A program made the translations under genes and the position numbers. Shown piece after piece: positions 1 through 6,692 of a stretch of 18,492 bases of DNA. The notes under the pieces were generated by a model. That model saw only the letters and a list, made by a program, of their open reading frames with translations, did no database searches and was not told where the DNA came from. The stretch's first letter is position 1; each line of letters starts with the position of its first letter. Source of the stretch: Chrysochromulina tobinii (lineage: Eukaryota > Haptophyta > Prymnesiales > Chrysochromulinaceae); the NCBI GenBank assembly GCA_001275005.1, contig JWZX01001750.1, positions 1-18,492 on the forward strand. The letters run 5' to 3'.

Positions 1-3000
1 CCGCTCGCCGTGCTGTCGCCGAGGACGATCAAGTGGCCGCTCACGCCCCGCAGCGCCGCTCGCACCATCGGCTGCGCGAGCGTCGCGTAGTTGGCCACCG
101 CGCCCCTCGCGCCCTCCTCGAGAATACGATCAAGCTCAACGGTCGCAGGCGCGGCGGGTGGCGCACGAATCTCGAGGCGGCTCGAGATCCAACGGAGCTG
201 CCGGCCCGCGCGCGACGGCGCGCTCTGTCGCACCTCAAACGAAGACGGTCGCTGCAGAGAGAGGAAGCCTCGTATAGGCGCCACCTCGGCGCCGGCGAGC
301 GTATACGGCGGCCACGGCAGCGCATCTGATCCGCTCTCGGTTCGGGGGCTCCGAGAGGAGGAGGGGCTGGCGTTGGAAGAGTAACGTAGGCCATGGAGGG
401 CTTCGCGGGTGAGGGGGAGGAGCACGGAGAGGGAGGAGAGGAGCGCGGCGCTCGTGATGGCCCCCTCCTCTTCGCTCCATGCCGCCTGACGACGTTGCCG
501 CCGCTGCCGCCGCCGCCGCGCGGCCACCGCGGCCGTCCCGACTGGCGCCGTGCTGTGAGAGGCACCTTCCATCAACCTCATCATCGTCCCATCAACCTCA
601 TCCTCGTCCTCGTCGCCCTCGTCCTCGCCGAGCCCCTCCTCGGATGGTAGCGCGCTCTCGAGCCGGCGCACGTACCGAAGGAGCGTATGCGCCGCGTGGG
701 CGCGTCGTGCCTCCGAATCGGCCTTGGCCACGTCACCAAAGGCGAGCACGCGCTCGGCGGCGACCATCGGAGCCGTGGGTACGCTCACGTCGCCGCGTCG
801 CAGTGCTGCCGCCTCGTCCGTCGTCGCGCTGCCAGCTGCATGGTGCGCGTCCCAAATCGCGGCCACGCCGCGCGCCACGCCACGCGCCGTCTCGGGCGCA
901 GCCGTCGGCACGATCATCGATGCGGTAGGCGGTGCGAGGAGCGTCGCGCCCAGATAGAGGCCCATCTCGACTGGTGAGAGCCGGAGCAGCGCAGCCGCAG
1001 CGTCCACGGCGCTCACCTCGGAGGGCGCCGTGCCGGGCAGCACGCGTGCGATCAACGCGATGGCATCGGCCACAGTCGTCGCCTCGCCGATCCCGTCCCC
1101 GCCACCGTCCCCGCCACCGTCGGCGACCGTTACGTCCATGCTCCTACCGCCGCTGCCGCCGCCGCCGCCGCCGCCGCCGCCGCGGGCGCCACGCGTGGTC
1201 GCAGCAACACTCACGGCCGCCGGCCGGATACGCAGCCGCGCCGGACGCAAGCGCACCGGCGGCACCGATTGTGCGGCAAGGAGGCGGGAGAGGTGCACGG
1301 CAAACTCGGCAGCGTTGCGAGCAATCGGAGCGCTCAGGAGCCGGAAGGTGACGTCCACGGCTGGCGCGGTCACTGCCGCGGCCGCCGCGGCCGCCATCCG
1401 CCGGCGCACCAGCATGGCGCGTCCCTCGGCTTGGAGCACAACGGCCGCGCGCCCTTGACGCTCATGCGCGTCCCAAACCGCCGCGGCGATCTCGGCGATG
1501 ATCTCGGCGCTGATCTCGGCGTATAGCTCGATGGCTGCCTCCTGCGTGCGACGGTGCGCCTCTGCTTGCGCCGCCCGGCGCGCACGCGCCCGCCGCCGCC
1601 CCGCCATGCCGCGCGCACCAGCCTGGAGCGCCACAGCCGCTGCCCGGTACCCTCGCGCTCGCAAGACGAGCATTCGGAGGAGCTGCCGCTGCTCGCGCAG
1701 CTCGCGCAGCGACACGCGCAAGGTGTCGGCCGCATGCACGCGCGACCGCTCCTCAGCAAGCCGTCTCTTGAACGCCTGCCGCTGGCGGTACGAGCGGTAG
1801 CGCGCTTGAATGTAGCTCGTAGCGTACGCGAGGCGCCAGCCGATGCGGCTGAACTGAGCGCGGATGAAGGCCATCTCGCCCAAGCTCTCGAAGAAGCGAC
1901 GGATGATATCGGCGGCAAATCGCGCCTCGATCCGCTGCGCACGCGCCAAGGTCGCCAGCGTGCGCTTCCGACGCCGCACCGCCCATCGGACCAGCACGCC
2001 ACGCGCCCTTCGCCGGATGTCGACAAGCTGCACCGCGACGGCTCGTCGGTGCGCCGACTGGATGGTGACGGCGCTCACGCCCACCTTGTGCGCCGCGCCT
2101 TTTAGGCGTGCCAAGCCCTTCGCCATCGTCGCCGTCGCCCGAAGGAAGGTGATGAGCACCGCCGCCGCCGCTGCTGCCGACCGGCGACGGCGGTCTACCA
2201 GCTGACGGGCGAGGCGGCCCCGTGCCACGGTAGAGATGAGGACGCACGCCCGCCGCCGCGCCGCCAGCACTCGGTGCACGGCTTGCCGGGCTCGCCAGCC
2301 GCGCGCCGCCGCCGCGATCAACGTCGCCGCCTGCGCTCGCTCATCGGCCTTGCGCCGCACGCGAGCGATGGCGTCGAGCACACCTTGGGACGCGGCGGCA
2401 GGAGGATCCGCGGGCGCCGACGCCGCTGCCTTGCCGCCTCGCCCGCGACCTGCAGTTGCCGGCGCCGGCGCCGCCCTTCCGCCCTGCCTGGCATCCAGTT
2501 TGCCGCCGCCGCGACCGCCCCGGACACCCTCAGCCGCGGGCTTGCCCTTCCCGCCGGCATGCGGGATTGCCGGAGGCTGCAGCAATGGCTCTGGTTCGCC
2601 CGTGCGCACGTGCCGTACGACCGCGTCCAGCTCCTCGAGCGCTGCGCTCTGCAGTCTCTTGAGCTCCCGCGCCGCCTCGTGCTCGTTGAGCCGCACGGCC
2701 TCCGAGAGCAGACGCTGGTGCTCGCGGCAGCGAGCGACTCCTGCCTGGAAGCGCTCGTCGAGATCCTCGCAGCGGCCGGCGAGCTGGGCGTCCTGGCGCG
2801 CCACCGAATCGCGTAGTAGCGCGGCAAAGGCGTTCAGCCTGCCATCCAAAGCGGTGTGCATCACCGGAGCCGCGACCTCAGCGGCGGCTGGCCTGGCTGG
2901 CGTAGCAGCTGCAGTCGACGTCGCCGCCGGAGCCGCTCTGGTTGCTGGAGTTGGCGCAGCCGCTGGAGCCGGTCTGGACGGCTTGGCCGCCACCCTGGCT

Positions 3001-3011
3001 TTGGGCGGCAT
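1..3011 (-). CDS. IQ-motif protein with C-terminal kinesin-like motor, cut by the window edge
   Basis: The minus-strand frame is free of stops from about 3290 to base 1 (over 1,090 codons). I start it at the ATG at 3011 (MPPKARVAAK), giving 1003 codons with no stop in the window. Residues 1-60 are Ala/Pro-rich. Residues 60-130 are charged and helical. IQ or IQ-like calmodulin-binding motifs lie near 231-242, 257-270, 317-328, 401-414 (IQARYRSYRQRQAF, the best), 462-475 (LQAGARGMAGRR) and 526-538 (LQAEGRAMLVRR). A poly-Gly run and an acidic run (EDEGDEDEDE) follow. From residue 913 to the edge the sequence matches the start of a kinesin motor: IRGFLSLQRP like the RVRP strand, then ELDRILEEG, then QPMVRAALRGVSGHLIVLG, then DSTASG where the P-loop GQTGSGKT is expected. 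The motor call is an inference, because the Lys-Thr and the rest lie outside. The reading frame is well supported. It is a probable Ca2+/calmodulin-linked motor or scaffold. Confidence 0.72.
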   Translation of the reverse strand, partial: MPPKARVAAKPSRPAPAAAPTPATRAAPAATSTAAATPARPAAAEVAAPVMHTALDGRLNAFAALLRDSVARQDAQLAGRCEDLDERFQAGVARCREHQRLLSEAVRLNEHEAARELKRLQSAALEELDAVVRHVRTGEPEPLLQPPAIPHAGGKGKPAAEGVRGGRGGGKLDARQGGRAAPAPATAGRGRGGKAAASAPADPPAAASQGVLDAIARVRRKADERAQAATLIAAAARGWRARQAVHRVLAARRRACVLISTVARGRLARQLVDRRRRSAAAAAAVLITFLRATATMAKGLARLKGAAHKVGVSAVTIQSAHRRAVAVQLVDIRRRARGVLVRWAVRRRKRTLATLARAQRIEARFAADIIRRFFESLGEMAFIRAQFSRIGWRLAYATSYIQARYRSYRQRQAFKRRLAEERSRVHAADTLRVSLRELREQRQLLRMLVLRARGYRAAAVALQAGARGMAGRRRARARRAAQAEAHRRTQEAAIELYAEISAEIIAEIAAAVWDAHERQGRAAVVLQAEGRAMLVRRRMAAAAAAAVTAPAVDVTFRLLSAPIARNAAEFAVHLSRLLAAQSVPPVRLRPARLRIRPAAVSVAATTRGARGGGGGGGGGSGGRSMDVTVADGGGDGGGDGIGEATTVADAIALIARVLPGTAPSEVSAVDAAAALLRLSPVEMGLYLGATLLAPPTASMIVPTAAPETARGVARGVAAIWDAHHAAGSATTDEAAALRRGDVSVPTAPMVAAERVLAFGDVAKADSEARRAHAAHTLLRYVRRLESALPSEEGLGEDEGDEDEDEVDGTMMRLMEGASHSTAPVGTAAVAARRRRQRRQRRQAAWSEEEGAITSAALLSSLSVLLPLTREALHGLRYSSNASPSSSRSPRTESGSDALPWPPYTLAGAEVAPIRGFLSLQRPSSFEVRQSAPSRAGRQLRWISSRLEIRAPPAAPATVELDRILEEGARGAVANYATLAQPMVRAALRGVSGHLIVLGDSTAS
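1147..1192. repeat. GCC/GGC trinucleotide run encoding poly-Gly
   Basis: A nearly pure GCC run on the plus strand reads as about ten consecutive Gly codons in the minus-strand IQ/kinesin-like gene, just before a GGGDGGGDG stretch. It is an expandable microsatellite inside a coding region and probably forms a flexible linker between the IQ region and the motor-like region. Confidence 0.8.
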
Positions 3012-3267
3012 TGGGCCGCGAACAACGCGGGGCGGTTTCGCGAAAGTTGTGCTTCTTGAAAAGTACTGTAGGGAAACCGCAGAACACGCATTTCTGGAAC
3101 GAAGTGCGCTCAATGCAGCGCTCCGGCACACTTTTCTCCACCATGGGGTCGACTGCCACGAGGGGTTGACCTTCGGCCTCGTCGTGTGGCGGCGACGCTC
3201 GCTCGAATTCGAGCTCGTTGTGACCGTTGTGCTTCGTCGCGCGCGTGATTCCTGTGCCCCAGGCAGC
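3012..3267. promoter_or_regulatory. shared divergent promoter region
   Basis: This 256-bp gap lies between the ATG of the minus-strand IQ/kinesin-like gene (3011) and the ATG of the plus-strand methyltransferase (3268). Both genes must start their transcription in or near it, so a bidirectional promoter is inferred. I see no convincing TATA box. The stretch 3030-3110 is less GC-rich than its surroundings and contains CTTGAAAAGTACTG. No factor-binding site can be named. Confidence 0.45.
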
Positions 3268-4547
3268 ATGTACTGGCTGCCTGTTCTACATCAGCCAGCC
3301 AACGACTGCAGCCCGCTGATCGCACCTCTTCTACGAGCAGACCCGTTGCACACGGAGCACCTTCATGATGTGCTCGACAGCCTCCGCGGCAGCCTAGCGC
3401 TCCCGCTGACGGCCGAGCTCCTTGCACTGCTGCAGGCATCCTGTGCCGCCCTCTCTGCGGTTGACCAAGACTTGGCAGCCGAAGCGGCGGAACAAGCCGG
3501 TCTGACTCCGACCATCGTCGTGCCGCTGCTGCGGAGGGCCTGCAGCGCCGACTCTGACACGGAGCTGCGGGACCGCATCGTGGAGCTGGCTGGGGTGCTG
3601 ACAGCCTCGCTCGCCTCGCACGGCGAGCACACGATGCGTGTTGGCGTCGGGTCGCTACCTCCGCTGTCTCTCCTGTGCCAGCCTAATGGGCGGCAGACTG
3701 GCACGCGACTCTGGCCAGCGGCGCGGCTGGCTATCGGGGCGCTCGCAGCGGGTTGGGGTGGGCTCAGTGTCAAAGGCCAGAATGTCCTCGAGTGCGTGCG
3801 GATGCGAGCCAGACCCGCGTAGCTCGGTCCTTGCGTGGCGATCCCGGCGCGACCAAGACGCGCGCTTGCGAGCTGCACCCCATCCCTCTTGCCTCCTCCC
3901 TCCTCCCCCACCCCTCCCCTGCGCACCCCATCCCCCACCCCATCCCTCATGCCTCCTCCTCCCTCGTGCGCAGGCTTGGCTGTGGTTCAGGGGCGGCTGG
4001 GCTCGCCGCGGCGCTACTTGGGGCACGCTCGACGTGGCTCACTGACATTGATGTGCACGCCCTTGAGCTCGCCCAGCGAAACGCCGTGCACAATGGATTG
4101 GGCAGTGCGGCGGTGGCGTTCGCAGAACTCGACTTTATCGCGCCCGCGTCCGATTCGACGCCGCCACCCGCGATGCCGCTGAGCTTCGGCGTCGTCATCT
4201 GCGCGGACGTGCTGTACTCGAATGTGGAAGGCGCGTGGATCGAGATACTGGCGGCGGTCTCGCGTTTTGTCGACAAGGACGACCGTGACGCGCGGGTGCT
4301 CTGCACGTTCGGTCGCGACCAGAATCGGTCCGAGACCGCGAAGAGATCAGTCGAGCAGTTTGAGATGGCGTTCAGCGCCCATGGAGGCGCGGCCCATGGC
4401 GCAGGCCTGAGGCTAGTCGCCAGGGAAGCCGTCATCGAGGTGGGGCACGACGAGCCGGCGCTCATTATGCTGCTACTCGCGCCCGATTCGTTGCGGAATT
4501 TGGGCCCTGACCCACTGTCGATGATACAAAAGAACGCGGGTGACTGA
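3268..4547 (+). CDS. family-16 (METTL21/EEF-KMT-type) protein methyltransferase, two exons
   Basis: Exon 1 is 3268-3791 and exon 2 is 3974-4547, joined through a GT-AG intron, for 365 residues. The join restores the SAM-binding motif exactly: exon 1 ends in NVLE and exon 2 continues LGCGSGAAG (motif I, residues 175-184). The expected features of the Methyltransf_16 family follow: RLWPAARLAIGAL before motif I, an acidic loop LTDIDVHALELAQRNAVHNG (197-216), and VVICADVLYS (248-257) at the DxxY-type site. Family members methylate Lys or other side chains of translation factors and chaperones. The substrate here cannot be told. Residues 1-130 are helical and not recognised, and are longer than in METTL21 proteins, which recalls the N-terminal extension of FAM86/EEF2KMT. 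The start at 3268 is the natural ATG of the open frame and sits 256 bp from the divergent gene. Confidence 0.85.
3792..3973 (+). other. 182-bp GT-AG intron of the methyltransferase gene
   Basis: The donor is GA|GTGCGT and the acceptor GTGCGCAG|GCT. Splicing restores E-L-G-C-G-S-G across the junction. The 3' half is a long CT-rich tract. It holds a direct repeat with a 60-bp period (3876-3899 and 3936-3959, one mismatch in 24), so the pyrimidine tract appears to have been lengthened by a tandem duplication. Confidence 0.88.
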
Positions 4548-4942
4548 CTCGTGTGAAAAAATGGTTGCGGGTCGCCGGGTTGCGGGTACGAATTTAAGGA
4601 CGATCGTCGTACGGCGTAGCCCGGCGGGTACGGAGGAGCGGAGCCTGCGCGCGGCGAGCGGCTTGCCGCCGTACGCAAGACGCACCGTCGCTAGTCCGCG
4701 CCTACGTTGAACGTTCCGCGCCCGCGATGTGCAAACAAATTCACGTCAAACGCGCGAGCACGCCACACATGAATGGAGGCGGCTAGGCCGCGCCGCACAG
4801 CGAAGCCTAAGGCCATCCGTATCATAGGAGCGAGACGTAGGAGGTGTAACCCATGATGCCTGGCAGAGGAGAGCTGGGGGGATGGAGTTGTCCGTGCGCT
4901 TCGCAAGATTGGAGATGAAGGCGATGCCCGATAGGCAACATG
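4548..4942. other. convergent intergenic spacer
   Basis: This 395-bp stretch lies between the stop codons of the plus-strand methyltransferase and the minus-strand RING-H2 gene. It must hold both 3' untranslated regions. No gene, repeat, RNA gene or clear AATAAA signal was recognised. Short open frames on the minus strand here (for example 4691-4906) look like no known family and are low in support. Confidence 0.6.
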
Positions 4943-5680
4943 TCACAGACGGCTCTCAGCACTCACAAAGGCAGGTGGAGGGGCGTGAGGAACCCGCGTG
5001 AGAGGCACAGCCCACACAGCCCACCGCCAAGGCCTCGCGGGCGCTTGGCCGACCTCTGCCATAGCGGCGGCGGGCAGCTCCTCCGCCATGTCCTCTGCGA
5101 TCAGGACTTCTTGCTTGCAGAGCGGACAGCTCGGAGCGCCAGATTGCCGACGCTCTCGGCCGATGAGCCACCGGTCGATGCACGCGGCATGAAACTTGTG
5201 GGAGCATGGGAGCTCGCGCAACTGGTCGCCAGCTGCGAAGGTGCAGAGGCACACCGGGCACTCGTTCTCACCACTGGCTGCAGCCTCCGGAGGTGCGCTA
5301 TCGGTCGCTGCGGCTTGCCTACGGTCCCCCCCGTGCCTAGGCGGCGGGGCACTCTGGGGGCCAGGAGCATAGGTGCACGCGGGAAGCTGGCGCATGATTG
5401 CAAGCTCAATCGAGCGAAAGCGCTCTGCCTCCTTGTTCATGAGCTGCCGCTGCTGCCTCGCAGCACGCCGGCGTTGCTCGATCACCATGGCGCACCAAAA
5501 GAGGAGGGGGACGAGGAATAGAACCCAAAAGGCGACCGTCATATACTGTATGGCCAGCCCATTGGGGTTTGGCACCTCTGACGGGCAGGCGGCGTTGAAG
5601 TTGAGTGTAGCACCCATTGTGCTATTTGTGCGATTGGTGTCGCACAAGGTGACCGTCGCGGTTCTGGTTGTTGCGGACAT
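4943..5680 (-). CDS. single-pass membrane RING-H2 E3 ubiquitin ligase
   Basis: The product has 245 residues. The N-terminus (1-45) carries two N-glycosylation sequons (N16-R-T and N19-S-T), which suggests it faces the lumen or outside. One hydrophobic membrane segment spans about 46-67 and is followed by a strongly basic stretch (EQRRRAARQQRQ), fitting an inside-positive orientation. A cytosolic RING-H2 domain follows with every zinc ligand present: C141, C144, C159, H161, H164, C167, C185, C188 (C3H2C3). The layout of one membrane span then RING-H2 resembles plant ATL-type ligases and animal RNF13/RNF128-like proteins, but there is no protease-associated domain. The RING recruits an E2 to ubiquitinate membrane or nearby targets, which are unknown. 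It is intronless. The start is the first ATG of the frame. Confidence 0.88.
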   Translation of the reverse strand: MSATTRTATVTLCDTNRTNSTMGATLNFNAACPSEVPNPNGLAIQYMTVAFWVLFLVPLLFWCAMVIEQRRRAARQQRQLMNKEAERFRSIELAIMRQLPACTYAPGPQSAPPPRHGGDRRQAAATDSAPPEAAASGENECPVCLCTFAAGDQLRELPCSHKFHAACIDRWLIGRERRQSGAPSCPLCKQEVLIAEDMAEELPAAAMAEVGQAPARPWRWAVWAVPLTRVPHAPPPAFVSAESRL

Positions 5681-5701
5681 TGTAATCGATATTTTTATTG
5701 G
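5681..5701 (-). promoter_or_regulatory. CCAAT plus AT-rich element just upstream of the RING-H2 start
   Basis: Reading on the minus strand, the bases directly before the ATG at 5680 are CCAATAAAAATATCGATTAC. The CCAAT and TATA-like AT block stand out against very GC-rich flanks. It is unusually close to the ATG, so either the leader is extremely short or the block is a leader feature and not a core promoter. Confidence 0.35.
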
Positions 5702-6294
5702 CGGCGACGACGGCAGCGCCGAGTGCCTACCTGTACGGTTTGGTGCCGACGGCTGCCAGGTTTCACTCTCCGGAGGCGGCCTTCGGAGTCAACAGTGGCC
5801 GTGAACCACCGTGTGAAGAGACAGCCGACGGAGCCCAGTTCCGTAAAAAGACAGCCGACGGAGCCAGAGGGGGATGGGCGGTCCCCGGCCGTTTGGGATA
5901 TGGGCATATGGGGTACCATGGGGATACATATCGGGAGATCTGCTGCTCAGGTTTCGAGGCGACGAGGCTCCTTGCGATGGGTATTTATTGTTTCTGACAC
6001 CCTCGCCTGGACACGGACATGCAAGAACAAGTTATACCTACAGATTCTCCAGAGCCATAGGGATCACCATGTGGTACCCTTGGGATGTACAGGGCATGCA
6101 TCAGTCCATCACAATCATCCCCTTTCATTAGCGCGGTTAGACCCACCATTGAATCTGCACGGCTCCCGCCACGAATGCTGGGGGGCCTCGGCGGCATGAC
6201 ACATGCGCGCGAGTTCTCTCTCAGCAGCCTGACGTCCTGCAGCAGGCCTTCCTCCCCACCGTCGTACCCCATCGCCTTCGGCCGCGCGTAGGGC
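5702..6294. other. intergenic spacer with short direct repeats
   Basis: This is the left part of the 1-kb gap between the RING-H2 and SLC13-type genes. It is less GC-rich than the coding DNA, especially about 5980-6140. It holds an exact 17-base direct repeat, AGACAGCCGACGGAGCC, at 5819-5835 and 5849-5865 (30-bp spacing), plus two similar GGTAC-centred stretches near 5909 and 6072. No gene was recognised. An open plus-strand frame at 5698-5997 resembles nothing known. Confidence 0.55.
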
Positions 6295-6571
6295 AGCCGA
6301 TCCCTGAGCACCCCGATCGCCCCCGATCGTCGCTCCGAGCCCTGCCGATCCCCGAGCGCCCCCGATCGCCCCCGATCGTCGCTCCGAGCCCTGCCGATCC
6401 CCGAGCGCCCCCGATCGCCCCCGATCGTCGCTCCGAGCCCTGCCGATCCCCGAGCGCCCCCGATCGCCCCCGATCGTCGCTCCGAGCCCCCGAGCCCTGC
6501 CGATCCCCGAGCGCCCCCACAGGTCGAGCACCCCGCCCGAGCCCGCCTGAGCCTGCCGATCCCCTAGCGCG
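6295..6571. repeat. 49-bp minisatellite
   Basis: A tandem array repeats with an exact 49-bp period. The anchor TCGCTCC starts at 6330, 6379, 6428 and 6477. Each unit contains CGATCGCCCCCGATCG and ends CCGATCCCCGAGCGCC. The last unit carries a small internal insertion (CCCCGAG), and a degenerate partial copy continues to about 6571. Because 49 is not a multiple of 3, the long open frames it produces on the minus strand are repeat artefacts. It lies in the 3' flank of the SLC13-type gene. Confidence 0.93.
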
Positions 6572-6587
6572 CCGTCAGTCGTCGTCG

Positions 6588-6615
6588 GCGCCTCGTATCA
6601 GTACACGAGGTGCGC
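6588..6615. other. imperfect hairpin downstream of the SLC13-type stop
   Basis: GCGCCTCGT pairs with ACGAGGTGCGC across a short loop, with one bulged base. It lies about 80-105 bases past the SLC13-type stop codon and so is probably in that gene's 3' untranslated region. Its role is unknown and the stem could be chance in GC-rich DNA. Confidence 0.35.
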
Positions 6616-6692
6616 GGGGCGCGCGCACGCGCAGCTCGAACATCATCGCATCCCACTTCCCATTTGTCTTCCGGCCCATTCCGCCGTGGCCC

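Noticed and set aside
1370-2026. 218-codon minus-strand frame as a gene
   Set aside because: It lies in another frame of the same strand as the 1003-codon IQ/kinesin-like frame and is Arg/Ser-rich with no motif. The longer frame has clear IQ motifs.
2236-3267. 5' part of a long plus-strand open frame (2236-3822) as the methyltransferase N-terminus
   Set aside because: It is Ala/Ser/Arg-rich shadow of the minus-strand IQ/kinesin-like frame. Family-like sequence begins only after the ATG at 3268.
5698-5997. plus-strand 99-codon frame as a gene
   Set aside because: No recognisable motif, contains a short direct repeat, and lies in low-complexity spacer upstream of the RING-H2 gene.
6115-6531. 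minus-strand frame with repeated GDRQGSERRSGAIGG-like peptide
   Set aside because: It is produced by the 49-bp minisatellite cycling through three frames (147 bp). There is no evidence of coding.
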